A stretch of 64,000 nt of DNA from contig CAYWQB010000001.1 in the NCBI GenBank assembly GCA_964460785.1, positions 124,001-188,000 on the forward strand, given 5' to 3'. The notes beneath the pieces were generated by a model, which saw only the letters and a list, made by a program, of their open reading frames with translations, was not told where the DNA came from and searched no databases. Shown piece by piece: positions 35,399 to 44,046 of the stretch. The DNA comes from CAYWQB01 sp964460785. Lineage in GTDB: Bacteria > Chlamydiota > Chlamydiia > Chlamydiales > CAYWQB01. How positions within the stretch are numbered: the first letter of the stretch is position 1; each line of letters starts with the position of its first letter. The position numbers and the translations under genes were made by a program.

Positions 35399-35907
35399 AG
35401 CTTGTAGAAGTACAGCTTTGATCGATAGAGATCATCGAGAACAACGATCTTTTCAGGGTGTTTCTCAGGCAGGGCAAATGTCAAACTCACCAGCCAAGAA
35501 CCCGTTACTCCTTGTCTTTTGATCTGGCTTGCCAACTCTCTCATTCCTTTAGGAAAAAGATAGGTATAGTACAAATCTGCTTGAGGAAGTTTTTTTCTTC
35601 GGTAGTCTGCATAAAAAACTTCTACTCTCTTTCTCTTGATAAAGCGCACCTTTGAAACAAGCCAAGGGAGAACTGCTGATTCTACTCCTATAATGCGGGC
35701 ACGAGGGTAACGTTTTTGGAAAAAAGCCAGCATCCCTCCCCAGCCAGATCCCACATCGCAAATCACGCGGAGATTACTTTTTGGGAGGTGTTCTTTACAT
35801 ACTTTGTGTACATGATGCGTGGAAGGCATGGGACTAATGCCAAGGCGCAAAGAGTCATATACAAGCAGTAATAAAAAACTAAGACCAACTGCCCACGTAC
35901 CTATCAC
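35395..35907 (-). CDS. Membrane-anchored class I methyltransferase-like protein
   Basis: 170 residues. Residues 1-20 are hydrophobic (GTWAVGLSFLLLLVYDSL) and probably anchor the protein in the inner membrane. The rest shows a SAM-binding start, VICDVGSGWGGMLAFF (motif I), followed by RIIGVESAVLPWLVSKVR (motif II, with Glu at the strand end) and ADLYYTYLFP. It lacks the full C-terminal part of typical enzymes, so it is short. The substrate is unknown. It is the last gene of the bolA-grxD-thiZXY operon, overlapping thiY by 4 bp. Confidence 0.78.
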   Translation of the reverse strand: MIGTWAVGLSFLLLLVYDSLRLGISPMPSTHHVHKVCKEHLPKSNLRVICDVGSGWGGMLAFFQKRYPRARIIGVESAVLPWLVSKVRFIKRKRVEVFYADYRRKKLPQADLYYTYLFPKGMRELASQIKRQGVTGSWLVSLTFALPEKHPEKIVVLDDLYRSKLYFYKL

Positions 35908-36866
35908 AGGAAGAGGTCATGTAGTTCAAGTGGTTGATCACTATCGATCACTTGCTCTTGCACAAGCCAATCTGCAACGCTTCTCCATGCATTTTTTTCC
36001 GGACGTACATCGCGAGTATATAAATCCTTGGTTACGTCCCAAGCTTTCTTTTCCCAAGCAAGAGTTTCCTTTGTTTTATCTGGGTTTGCTTGTACATAGT
36101 CTTGAAAGGCATGCTCTGGCTGCTCTTGGCAATAGGTCAAGCTTTCCTGTAAAGCTTGCTGAAAGTTACGCACCACTTTTGGGTTTGTACGGCAAAATTC
36201 CTCATTACCTAATAGAATGAGTTCATGGTAGTTTGGGATATCAAAATCAGAAAATTTCATGATGGATGTAGGAAAGCCCTCATGCTCTAGTTGGGTCTGC
36301 TCAATGTTCCAGCAAATCCCTGAAACAACATCAACAAGGCCGGACTTTAAAGCACCTGCAGGGTCAAAGTGAATCTGACGAACCTCTTTAAAACGCAGCT
36401 TATGGCGCTCTGAAAGGACAGAAAGAATCTTTCGGTCTAGCACTGTTAGAAAGTTTGCCAACACCTTATCTTTCATTTGGTCAAGGTTGAGTTCCCCATC
36501 GACTTTTTTCAACATGAACCCATCTAACGGTTGAGCAATCAGGGTTCCTATCACTTTCAAAGGCATATCTTGTGAGTAGGCTTTCAAAGTATGGGGCATG
36601 TAATAAACCGCCATATTGGCCTGCCCAGACTTTAAAAAGGGCAAGGTGTCATTAGGATCATATAATTTTAAGATCTTTAGACGAATCCCATACTTCTCAA
36701 AAATCTTCTGCTGCTGCCCAGCATAGAGTGGCACATGATTAGGGTTGGGCAACCAGTCTAGCAAAAGGTTTACTTCCTGCAGGCTGCTCTTCTCTTGCTG
36801 TTGACATGCGCTTGCTCCGATCAATAGAGAGAGCAAGGCTAAAGAATTAAAGACTAATTTGAACAT
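35904..36866 (-). CDS. thiY: ABC transporter substrate-binding lipoprotein (ThiY/NMT1-like)
   Basis: 320 residues with a lipobox at IGASAC (C21), so the mature protein is a lipid-anchored periplasmic binding protein. The opening of the mature part, LLLDWLPNPNHVPLYAGQQQ, is typical of the NMT1/THI5-like family that includes ThiY, which binds a formylaminopyrimidine precursor of thiamine. It continues with GQANMAVYYMP and IGTLIAQPLDGFML in the expected places. Specificity for a thiamine pyrimidine is an inference from the family; other small heterocycles are possible. It overlaps thiX by 20 bp and the methyltransferase by 4 bp. No TPP-riboswitch-like element is seen upstream of the operon. Confidence 0.82.
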   Translation of the reverse strand: MFKLVFNSLALLSLLIGASACQQQEKSSLQEVNLLLDWLPNPNHVPLYAGQQQKIFEKYGIRLKILKLYDPNDTLPFLKSGQANMAVYYMPHTLKAYSQDMPLKVIGTLIAQPLDGFMLKKVDGELNLDQMKDKVLANFLTVLDRKILSVLSERHKLRFKEVRQIHFDPAGALKSGLVDVVSGICWNIEQTQLEHEGFPTSIMKFSDFDIPNYHELILLGNEEFCRTNPKVVRNFQQALQESLTYCQEQPEHAFQDYVQANPDKTKETLAWEKKAWDVTKDLYTRDVRPEKNAWRSVADWLVQEQVIDSDQPLELHDLFL

Positions 36867-37602
36867 AGCGCTTTTTAATTAAGTATCTTTCTACCAAGGC
36901 TATGAGACAATAAAAGATAATAGAGACAAAGACAAGTAGAAAGAGAGCGGCAAAAACGCTTTCAAAATCCATACTTCTTCTACTTTCTAACATGAAGATA
37001 CCAAGCCCTTGCTGAGCGCCAGCCCACTCTCCTGCTATGGCTCCAACTCCTGCCACAGCTGTAGAAACTTTTAGCCCCTGCATTAAATGGCCAAGAGAGT
37101 AAGGAAACTCAATGTATATTAATTTCTTAATAAATGAGGTTTGATGCAAGTCTGCAAATGCGCGAATTGAAGGAGGAACAGAACGCAGCCCCTGCAAGAC
37201 AGACAGTGCCAAAGGAAAGAAGACCATCAACACTGTGGGGATAATAATTGCAGTTTTCGACCAACCAAATAGCAAAAGCATAATGGGGGCAAGAGTGAAC
37301 ATAGGAAGGCACTGCACGATAATGAAAAGAGGCTGTAGCGTTTTTCGCAAAGACCAAAAACGAAACATGAGATAGCCAAGAGGCAAAGAGCAGAGAGCGG
37401 CAAAAAGCCATGCTATGACCATTTCAGAAGCTGTTACCCATGTGTGCAAACCAAATAGGTGGGGATAGTGCCAAATACGCGGTAAAAACTTAGAGGGAGG
37501 AGGGAGAAAAAGCTTTCCTCCGCCCCAATAAGGAATTGCCACTTCCCATATAAAAATTAAGAAGCAAGTCAGAGCAAAAGGTAGGATCAAGCGTCGCTTC
37601 AT
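36847..37602 (-). CDS. thiX: ABC transporter permease (ThiX-like)
   Basis: 251 residues with six membrane segments. The cytoplasmic EAA-like loop reads LHQTSFIKKLIYIEFPYSLGHLMQGLKVS, which contacts the ATPase. The family (NitT/TauT/ThiX permeases, binding-protein-dependent transport) is clear. It forms the transporter with the binding lipoprotein downstream (20-bp overlap) and the ATPase upstream (4-bp overlap). Confidence 0.88.
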   Translation of the reverse strand: MKRRLILPFALTCFLIFIWEVAIPYWGGGKLFLPPPSKFLPRIWHYPHLFGLHTWVTASEMVIAWLFAALCSLPLGYLMFRFWSLRKTLQPLFIIVQCLPMFTLAPIMLLLFGWSKTAIIIPTVLMVFFPLALSVLQGLRSVPPSIRAFADLHQTSFIKKLIYIEFPYSLGHLMQGLKVSTAVAGVGAIAGEWAGAQQGLGIFMLESRRSMDFESVFAALFLLVFVSIIFYCLIALVERYLIKKRYVQISL

Positions 37603-38300
37603 GTCTCCTCCTTTGCTCCTGAAAGGGCTTGAGAAAGCCCTTCAAGAGAGCCCACTTCAACCTCTTTCATCTCCTCATTTTCTAATAAAAAGACTCTATC
37701 TGCGACAGCTTCGATATCACGCCAATCATGAGTAATAATAAGGAGAGTGCGCTTTTCTTGATGAGCGATCTGTTTAACAAGAGCATAAAGCGAGTATCGA
37801 GTGACAAGGTCTAGCCCTCCAAAGGGCTCATCAAGCAAGACAAAGGGCCTAGGCAGCAAAAAGGTGCGAGCTAATGCAACACGACGAGCCATGCCTTCTG
37901 ATAGGGAGTCAGGCAAGCTTCTTTTAGCATCTGCAAGACCGACTTTTGAGAGTAAATCATGCGCGCGTTGTAAATATTCATCTTTCTGCCCAATGAGCTC
38001 TGCAGGAAGGAGAACATTCTCTAAACTTGTTCTCCAGGGCAATAAAAGCCCTTCATGACTCATGAAGCTAATGGATGAATGTTGAGAGCTTATGGGTAGA
38101 TTACGAAGATAAATGGCCCCAGATGAGGGCTTAGAGAGGCCGGTCAGCAAGCGAAAAAAAGAAGTTTTTCCAACTCCTGACCGTCCAACAATCGCGACTA
38201 GGTCGCCCTCTTCAACTTGGAAAGAGACATTGCGCAGAATGGATCGATCTGCGGCATACTGAAATGATATCCCCTCACAAGAAAGAAAGGGTTTATGCAT
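37599..38300 (-). CDS. thiZ: ABC transporter ATPase (ThiZ-like)
   Basis: 233 residues. It has the Walker A motif GRSGVGKTS, a Q-loop region at MSHEGLLLPWR (with His where Gln is usual in many members), the signature LSEGMARRVALAR (a variant of LSGGQ with Glu for the first Gly), Walker B FVLLDEPFGGLD and the switch His in ITHDWRD. It is the energy-coupling subunit for ThiX/ThiY. Its start lies 8 bp inside the grxD end. The unusual signature and Q-loop residues are worth noting but occur in the NitT/TauT group. Confidence 0.88.
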   Translation of the reverse strand: MHKPFLSCEGISFQYAADRSILRNVSFQVEEGDLVAIVGRSGVGKTSFFRLLTGLSKPSSGAIYLRNLPISSQHSSISFMSHEGLLLPWRTSLENVLLPAELIGQKDEYLQRAHDLLSKVGLADAKRSLPDSLSEGMARRVALARTFLLPRPFVLLDEPFGGLDLVTRYSLYALVKQIAHQEKRTLLIITHDWRDIEAVADRVFLLENEEMKEVEVGSLEGLSQALSGAKEET

Positions 38301-38616
38301 CAGTCAATAGCTGCTGTAACTCCCCAGATTGAAACATTTCCATGACGATATCACAGCCCCCGACAAACTCTCCTCTTACATAAAGCTGAGGAATGGTTGG
38401 CCAATCAGAAAACTCTTTAATGCCCTGCCTTAACTCTTCATCCTCTAAAACATTACGAGTTTCATACGCGATGCCTAAGTGGTTAAGAATTTCTACTACA
38501 CGAGCAGAAAACCCACATAGAGGAGTAAGCTTGCTCCCCTTCATGTAGAGCATAACGGGATGGGTTTCAATTTCTTCTTGGATACGCGTGTGGATAGACC
38601 GGGTGTCTGCGGACAT
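38293..38616 (-). CDS. grxD: Monothiol glutaredoxin (Grx4 type)
   Basis: 107 residues from the ATG of MSADTRSIH, with a perfect AGGAGG 8 bases upstream; an ATG ten codons earlier lacks such a site. The active site is PLCGFSARV (CGFS, C34), the signature of monothiol glutaredoxins that coordinate a 2Fe-2S cluster with glutathione. WPTIPQLYVRGEFVGGCDIV carries the cis-Pro and glutathione-binding residues. It starts 11 bp after the BolA-like gene, its usual functional partner in cluster trafficking, and its end overlaps thiZ by 8 bp. Confidence 0.95.
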   Translation of the reverse strand: MSADTRSIHTRIQEEIETHPVMLYMKGSKLTPLCGFSARVVEILNHLGIAYETRNVLEDEELRQGIKEFSDWPTIPQLYVRGEFVGGCDIVMEMFQSGELQQLLTDA

Positions 38617-38627
38617 TGGAAAGCCTC

Positions 38628-38873
38628 CTAAGAATCGCCTCCCCACTTTTCGGGAGTATATGTTTTCAGTGCAAGCGCATGAAGCACAGAGTCGAAATGT
38701 TTTTTTAAGACGCTCATCACCATCCGGTGCTGAGCAACAAGAGATTTTCCAGAAAAAGAAGAATCCACAACAATGGCTTCAAGGTGTGTTTGATCTTGCA
38801 TTGGATCAGACACCTGAACAATTCCCTCAGGAAAGTGTTGTTTTAAAATAGATTCAATTTCATCTGCTAACAT
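38628..38873 (-). CDS. BolA-family protein (copy 2), paired with grxD
   Basis: 81 residues, the short IbaG/BolA2-like form. The core reads LEAIVVDSSFSGKSLVAQHRMVMSVL with the invariant His near the HR pair, then HALALKTYTPEKW. Directly upstream of the CGFS glutaredoxin (11-bp gap), it gives the common bolA-grx4 arrangement for assembling or storing 2Fe-2S clusters. It is the first gene of a six-gene operon that continues into thiZXY. Confidence 0.9.
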   Translation of the reverse strand: MLADEIESILKQHFPEGIVQVSDPMQDQTHLEAIVVDSSFSGKSLVAQHRMVMSVLKKHFDSVLHALALKTYTPEKWGGDS

Positions 38874-38924
38874 GGGCTCAGAGGTTAGCAGATGGAGAAA
38901 ATAAATACACCCTTAAAAGTCTTC

Positions 38925-39320
38925 TTACTCCCCTAAGATGCCGCCTAAAACGCGATAAAACTGGGCGACTTTTTCAGGGCGCATTAGTGTCTCATTGCCG
39001 AAGTCATATTTCCGAGGCTCTGAGTGAACAAACGCATAAATTTTCATATAGTCTGGAGACATCGGCTGTACAGTGACAGTTAAGTAAGTGCCATACATAC
39101 GTGCTGTTACAAAGTTGTAGTCTTGGCTCACTATCTCAATGGGGTAATCCAGTGCATTGAGAGCCTGCTCTACCTGATCAAACACATAAACTTTAGAGCC
39201 ATGGTAAAAGCGGGCGCCAACCCCTCCATTCCCTCCTTCTCCCCAGTTAGCATGAAGTTCTGCGCTAAATGGCAAAAAAAGGCTTACTACAGCAAGAATA
39301 GTAAAATAGAACCGTTGCAT
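38925..39320 (-). CDS. Exported protein of unknown function
   Basis: 131 residues with a Sec signal peptide (FTILAVVSLFLPFSAELHA, cleavage after about residue 24). The mature protein starts with a Gly/Asn-rich stretch (NWGEGGNGGVGARFYHG) and then looks mixed alpha/beta with aromatic strands (YNFVTARMYGTYLTVTVQP, MKIYAFVHSEPRKYDFG). No family is recognised. GGAGGGG precedes the ATG. It is 66 bp downstream of the MBL hydrolase gene's stop... that is, it follows that gene on the minus strand and may share its transcript. Confidence 0.75.
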   Translation of the reverse strand: MQRFYFTILAVVSLFLPFSAELHANWGEGGNGGVGARFYHGSKVYVFDQVEQALNALDYPIEIVSQDYNFVTARMYGTYLTVTVQPMSPDYMKIYAFVHSEPRKYDFGNETLMRPEKVAQFYRVLGGILGE

Positions 39321-39386
39321 TTTCCCCTCCGGTTAAAAACAATTTTATTACTACCAACAAAGGCAAAAAATAGAAAAGGAGTATTT

Positions 39387-40226
39387 CTACTCCTCAAAAA
39401 TGCAAAAGACCCCTCCATGCGCATCTTGCTGCAAAAAGCCTTGGCTATGAATAGCATCGTGGATGAAGATGACCTTCCCCTTTTCTTTAATTATTTCTTT
39501 GAGTAAGGCCTGTTTTTCTATACAAACTAAGTCTGCATGGCAGTCATACCCCATGACTAACGCAGGATTTACCCATAAAGAAGCTGGCAGAAGGTCTGAG
39601 GGGTAAAAAATCACTTCCCTGCCAGCTTGAACCTTTGCATGTATTAAGCCTGGAGTATGGCCATGTGAAAAGCGCAAAGACACATCCTTACCAAACATAG
39701 ATAAATCTTTTTCTAGCAACAAGCAAAGGCGTCCTGACCTCTCTAAAGCTTGCAAAATATCTTGGGGAAAAGAGGCTTTATCTCGCAGAAGAGGTTGTTT
39801 AGCACGCTGCCAGTGCAGTTCACTCACTAGGTATTGTGCATGGGGAAATAAGAGATTTTGCCCCTCTTTTTGCGAAGACAAGACGCCTCCACAGTGGTCA
39901 AAGTGGAGGTGGGTAAAAATTACATAGTTAATCTCTTCCTCTGAAATCCCTTCTTCACTTAAAGACTGGAGAATTTGATTGCACCTTGGCTCAATCATGA
40001 AGCGATCTAATAGTTTAGGAGGCAGAGCACAGCCCACTCCAGGATCGAAAAGTATATTCCCGTGCTTTTCATGTTGGATCAGCAAGGAGCGACAGGCAAC
40101 AGGGATGCGATTCTGTGCATCAGGCTTTAGCCACTGCTTCCATAATTCTTTAGGAGCATGTCCAAACATAGCTCCTCCATCCAGCATCATGCGATTTCCT
40201 TCTAGCACTTTCACCCTTATTGTCAC
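39387..40226 (-). CDS. Metallo-beta-lactamase-fold hydrolase
   Basis: 279 residues from a GTG start with AGGAG 7 bases upstream. The metal-binding motif is FTHLHFDHCGG (HxHxDH), with later His in RFSHGHTPG and Asp in FYPSDLLPAS. The overall layout, with GNILFDPG near residue 55, is that of the AHL-lactonase/alkylsulfatase-like branch rather than glyoxalase II. The substrate is unknown: a lactone or an ester is possible. No regulator or quorum-sensing gene is adjacent. Confidence 0.82.
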   Translation of the reverse strand: MTIRVKVLEGNRMMLDGGAMFGHAPKELWKQWLKPDAQNRIPVACRSLLIQHEKHGNILFDPGVGCALPPKLLDRFMIEPRCNQILQSLSEEGISEEEINYVIFTHLHFDHCGGVLSSQKEGQNLLFPHAQYLVSELHWQRAKQPLLRDKASFPQDILQALERSGRLCLLLEKDLSMFGKDVSLRFSHGHTPGLIHAKVQAGREVIFYPSDLLPASLWVNPALVMGYDCHADLVCIEKQALLKEIIKEKGKVIFIHDAIHSQGFLQQDAHGGVFCIFEE

Positions 40227-40300
40227 TCTGCTCTCCTTTTATTTACTTTTTTCTGCTGCTTTTCTAGTTTTACCGTAGAACTTGGACTCAAGGAATTTTT

Positions 40301-40981
40301 ATGCCCTACCACACCTTTGCCTACTCATTAGAGAAGGGATATGCAGATACACTGATCGAATATTTTTCTGAAGAAAGGCGTTTAAAGCAGGAAAGCTCTT
40401 CTTACAGAAAAGAGATCGGGCACCTTTACAGACTTTGTGGAATTGATGCTTGGCACAACTCCATCGAGTACACTTATGAGAAAGACTACTGGCTCATCAC
40501 TCTTGAAAGCAAAGACCTTGAGAAAGTCTTTTTACGGTTGCAATACTTTCTTGCCGTAAAAAGTGCTTCTCTTATGCGTTTCAATGAAGTTCTGCAAAAA
40601 ACAGCAAAGAAGAATGTATTAATCTCAGATGATCACCCGAAGGTTCAGCACATTGCCATGCTTGGTTACCAAGAGTCTTTTGATTTTGTACAAGGCTTTG
40701 TGCTTCCTTTAGATGCACAACAAGTTGAGAAGTGCTCCTCTTTTTTTAATGCTTTAAAAGAAGAGCAGATAAACCCATGGTCTAAAACGATTCCCTTTCT
40801 TCAAGCGTACCTACAGCGCAATGGCAAAGAGCAGTGGCTTATCTTACAAGGAGAAAGCCATACTCCAATGCAAATTGAAAATATGATAACCCCGATTCTG
40901 AAAGAAAGTTGGGCGAGCCAAACTAGCGGGCACCTCTCTTTTGCCTCTACTCCATCTACAGCCAAAGTCCATAGTAGGTAA
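40301..40981 (+). CDS. Protein of unknown function
   Basis: 226 residues with no signal peptide or membrane segment. It looks mixed alpha/beta and charged: residues 1-50 helical, 60-90 strands (YWLITLESKDLEKVFLRLQ), then helices. The C-terminal 20 residues are Ser/Thr-rich. A Tyr/Trp-rich segment (GIDAWHNSIEYTYEKDYW) is near residue 55. I recognise no family. AAGGA precedes the ATG by 6 bases. It is followed after 49 bp by a methyltransferase and panD on the same strand. Confidence 0.7.
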   Translation: MPYHTFAYSLEKGYADTLIEYFSEERRLKQESSSYRKEIGHLYRLCGIDAWHNSIEYTYEKDYWLITLESKDLEKVFLRLQYFLAVKSASLMRFNEVLQKTAKKNVLISDDHPKVQHIAMLGYQESFDFVQGFVLPLDAQQVEKCSSFFNALKEEQINPWSKTIPFLQAYLQRNGKEQWLILQGESHTPMQIENMITPILKESWASQTSGHLSFASTPSTAKVHSR

Positions 40982-41030
40982 TTCTTCAAGTGATCTTAAA
41001 GAGATAGCATTGTAAAATCTCTTGCTCATT

Positions 41031-41723
41031 ATGGATCATTTATCACCAGACTTCTTCTTAAAAGATCAAGATTACTTCCCTTCTCACGCGCTTTTTCGTT
41101 TGATTAGTCAAAAAATGAAGGGGAAGACATTTCACTCTCACGCTCACTTGCTCTACCTCTTGCGCTCAAAGCTGGGACCCAAAAGAGTGCGCTATCTCGA
41201 AGTAGGATCTTTTTTTGGGGCAACCCTCTGCTTAATGGCAGCTCATCCATTTCCCTCAGATCTTTATGCGTTAGACTGCGACTTTTATAAAGACAACCGA
41301 GCCAAAGTCACAGTTGAAAACTTGCGTCGTTTTTCCCGAGGGATGCACCGAGCCAACCTTATTTGTGGCAACTCCGCATCACAGCAAATCCAGAACCTAA
41401 TCAAGCTACAGGTGAGGGACCTAGACCTACTTTTTCTTGATGGAGATCGCTCAGAAGAAGGCGTTTGTACTGACCTTGCATTTTATCCTTCTCTTTTAAA
41501 GGCAGGAGGATTCCTTGTGATTGATGATTATGGAGATTATATTTCCTGCCCTGGCGTAGCAAGGGCCGTGGAAAAGGAGCGAAGTAAGCTGGCTAAACAT
41601 TTTCACTTTCTTCCTTCTCTTCCCAATCTTCTACAAGCAGGACTCACGAAAACTTACGCCTACCGATACCGCAAGTATCCTATATTTTCCACAAACCCCG
41701 TACTTATACTACAAAAAAAGTAG
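41031..41723 (+). CDS. Class I SAM methyltransferase
   Basis: 230 residues from the ATG of MDHLSPDFF; an in-frame TTG 9 bases upstream is the only alternative. SAM-binding motif I is RYLEVGSFFGATLCLMA (about residue 60), followed by LYALDCDFYKDNR (motif II) and LDLLFLDGDRSEEG, with FLVIDDYGDY as the metal-like acidic strand. This order is that of the Methyltransf_24 group, which methylates small oxygen nucleophiles. The substrate is unknown. It lies 9 bp upstream of panD. Confidence 0.83.
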   Translation: MDHLSPDFFLKDQDYFPSHALFRLISQKMKGKTFHSHAHLLYLLRSKLGPKRVRYLEVGSFFGATLCLMAAHPFPSDLYALDCDFYKDNRAKVTVENLRRFSRGMHRANLICGNSASQQIQNLIKLQVRDLDLLFLDGDRSEEGVCTDLAFYPSLLKAGGFLVIDDYGDYISCPGVARAVEKERSKLAKHFHFLPSLPNLLQAGLTKTYAYRYRKYPIFSTNPVLILQKK

Positions 41724-41732
41724 AGGATTTTC

Positions 41733-42161
41733 ATGTTTGAAGTTGTTGCTGCAAAGCTACATGGAGTTAAGGTTACAGAGTGTGATCTCAACTACCACGG
41801 AAGCATTACAATCGATGCTGAGCTCCTAGAAAGAGCTGGCATGCCTCCAGGTATTTTTGTTTATGTATGGAATAAGCAGTCAGGCAAACGCCTTTCCACC
41901 TATACGCTTCCTGGCCCTAGAGGAAAGAGAGAAATTTGCCTCAATGGAGCGGCAGCCCGCAGCTGCCAGATAGGTGATGAGCTTATTATCACCCTTTCTA
42001 AGTTTCAACCGATGGAAGAAATTCGCGACCAAGAGGCTCGAGTTCTTACATTCAGTCATAGTCCAAACTGGAATGAAATCGATGAAGAGCTTGTTTATCA
42101 ATGGGATGCTGGGGGCTCGTTTCGTATTGCTAAAGCTCCTGTGACTAAGGCACTCCCATAA
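41733..42161 (+). CDS. panD: Aspartate 1-decarboxylase
   Basis: 142 residues, near the usual 126-140. The self-cleavage site is YHGSITID, where cleavage between Gly and Ser makes the pyruvoyl cofactor. Further hallmarks are AKLHGVKVTECDLNY at the start and LNGAAARSCQIGDELIIT in the C-terminal half. It makes beta-alanine from aspartate for pantothenate and CoA. No panB or panC is in the window. The gene ends 17 bp inside convergent feoB. Confidence 0.94.
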   Translation: MFEVVAAKLHGVKVTECDLNYHGSITIDAELLERAGMPPGIFVYVWNKQSGKRLSTYTLPGPRGKREICLNGAAARSCQIGDELIITLSKFQPMEEIRDQEARVLTFSHSPNWNEIDEELVYQWDAGGSFRIAKAPVTKALP

Positions 42162-44046
42162 AGCGTAGCCCTTGCACAATCAGCACAGCGAGTAAGTAAC
42201 CTCCAACTGTGTAGCTTGCCATCATGAGAAGAGGAAGCTTCCAGCCTTGCATCTCTTTCCTGGCAACCGCCACCGTCGATAAGCACTGCATAGAAACCAT
42301 AAAAAAGGCGATGAGCCCTAAAGTTGAAGAGATGGTAAAGATATAGCCTCCTCCCTCAAAGGTTGCTTGAGAAAGAGCAGGAACAACACCTTCAAAGGAG
42401 TTGCCTGCTTGGCTAAACGAAAATGCAACCAAGAGAGCAGAAACAAAAACTTCTCGAGCTGCAAAAGCAAAGAGCAAAGAAACCCCTACACGCCAGTCTA
42501 TTCCCATTGGTAGAAAGATCGGCTCCAGCCACTTACCTAACTGTAAAGAAAGCGAGTGTTCTGGGGAAGGGTAGTTGGAAATTCCCCATAGGAGAAGAGA
42601 GATCCACAAAATATGAGGCCCTGCTTTCCATACAAACTCTCCAGCTTGGACAAGTGCAGACCGCATGATTCTACCAATCTCTGGTTTACGCCAAGCTGGT
42701 AAAGAGAGGTGGAAGGGGGTCTCTTTTAGCTTTGTCTGAGGAATGCTCCGGGAGAGAACCCAGGCAACCAAGGAGGCTAGCATAATTGTAATAATATAGA
42801 CCCCTGTCATCATAGCTGCTTTTGCCCACCCGCCATAATTGAATAACAGAAGCGAGATGAGCAAGCCATAAACTGGCAAGCGCGCAGAGCAAGCCATAAG
42901 AGGAATCATAAACTGCACAAGGGTACGCTCCCGCTTATGAGGGATATTTCTTGCAGCCAAAAATGCAGGTATCGCGCAAGCAAACCCCGACAGAAGGGGT
43001 AAAAAACTACGACCACTTAGCCCCAAAAGAGCCAGAGGACGATCGATGAGCACAGCACCTCTTGCTAAAAACCCGCTTTGCTCCATGATCCCGAGTCCAA
43101 TAAATAGGAGGATGATCTGTGGGACAAAGACAAGAGAGGCTCCAACCCCGGTAAGCACTCCTTCAACAATAAATGTGGAAAGTGTCGATTCTGGAAGGTG
43201 CAGAGAAAGGTACTCTTGCAAAGAAGTCACCCCCACATCAATCCCATCCATGAAGGGAGTTGCCAAACCAAACAGACTCCAGAAAAAACCACCCATGATC
43301 AGAACAAAAAGCAAGCTACCCAGAACAGGATGAAAGAAGAGTTTATCTAAGAATGAATCTTGAGCGGAGGAAGTGGTATTTTCTGTTTGAACGACCCTTT
43401 GTACAAGTCTTTCTGCCCATTGGAAATCCTCGTGAATCTCTTGCTCACTTCTTGCAGGCTGCCTGGCTATCTGAGGGGTTGAGCTGAATGCATAAGAAGA
43501 CTGCACTCCCCTTGCTTGCGCTTGGGATAGCTTCTCTTGCAAATCACGGGATAGATTTTGCATCCCCCCCTGATTTCTTGCAAAGATGGTTAGGATTGGC
43601 ACTTGCAAGCTACTAGCTAGTTTGGCTTCATCGAGCTGCTGAATATGTCCAGAGCAACACCCGTAGTTGATCACCAATAAAATTCCCCCTTGGAAAACCC
43701 GCTGTAGCTGACGAAATAGTACAAGCTCTTTTCCAAGCTGAAGAGGATCTATGACAAACAGAGCCATATCCTGCTTGCTACTTGCTTCGTAGAGTAGGTC
43801 CCAAGTGATTCGCTCATCTTGAGAAGTGGGGCGAATAGATGAGAGTCCTGGGGTATCATGAATCGTATAAGTCGAGTCTCCAATTACCAGTGGTTTTTTA
43901 GCGGTTGCAACGGTTGACCCTGGGTAATTAACCTCTTTCTCACAAGAGTTTGTCAAAGAGTTGTAAATTGACGTCTTGCCAACATTTGGGCTTCCGACAA
44001 GAAATAAATTTGCAACTTGAACAGGAGGAGTCAGAGTGGCTGTCAT
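42145..44046 (-). CDS. feoB: Ferrous iron transport protein B
   Basis: 633 residues, shorter than the E. coli form (about 770). The N-terminal G domain has G1 GSPNVGKTSIYN, G3 DTPGLSS in HDTPGL, and a G2 Thr region in NYPGSTVATAKK. G4 is weak: NYGCCSG sits where NxxD is expected, so nucleotide selectivity may differ. Residues from about 250 contain the membrane core with FeoB signatures GSLLFVLIMGGFFW, LGIMEQSGFLARGAVLIDR and LSGFACAIPAFLAARN. It imports Fe(II) across the inner membrane. Its ATG overlaps the feoA stop (4 bp). Confidence 0.93.
   Translation of the reverse strand: MTATLTPPVQVANLFLVGSPNVGKTSIYNSLTNSCEKEVNYPGSTVATAKKPLVIGDSTYTIHDTPGLSSIRPTSQDERITWDLLYEASSKQDMALFVIDPLQLGKELVLFRQLQRVFQGGILLVINYGCCSGHIQQLDEAKLASSLQVPILTIFARNQGGMQNLSRDLQEKLSQAQARGVQSSYAFSSTPQIARQPARSEQEIHEDFQWAERLVQRVVQTENTTSSAQDSFLDKLFFHPVLGSLLFVLIMGGFFWSLFGLATPFMDGIDVGVTSLQEYLSLHLPESTLSTFIVEGVLTGVGASLVFVPQIILLFIGLGIMEQSGFLARGAVLIDRPLALLGLSGRSFLPLLSGFACAIPAFLAARNIPHKRERTLVQFMIPLMACSARLPVYGLLISLLLFNYGGWAKAAMMTGVYIITIMLASLVAWVLSRSIPQTKLKETPFHLSLPAWRKPEIGRIMRSALVQAGEFVWKAGPHILWISLLLWGISNYPSPEHSLSLQLGKWLEPIFLPMGIDWRVGVSLLFAFAAREVFVSALLVAFSFSQAGNSFEGVVPALSQATFEGGGYIFTISSTLGLIAFFMVSMQCLSTVAVARKEMQGWKLPLLMMASYTVGGYLLAVLIVQGLRFMGVP

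Noticed and set aside
38874..38924. TPP riboswitch before the bolA-grxD-thiZXY operon
   Set aside because: The gap is only 51 bp and lacks the conserved CUGAGA and ACCUGA-type elements.
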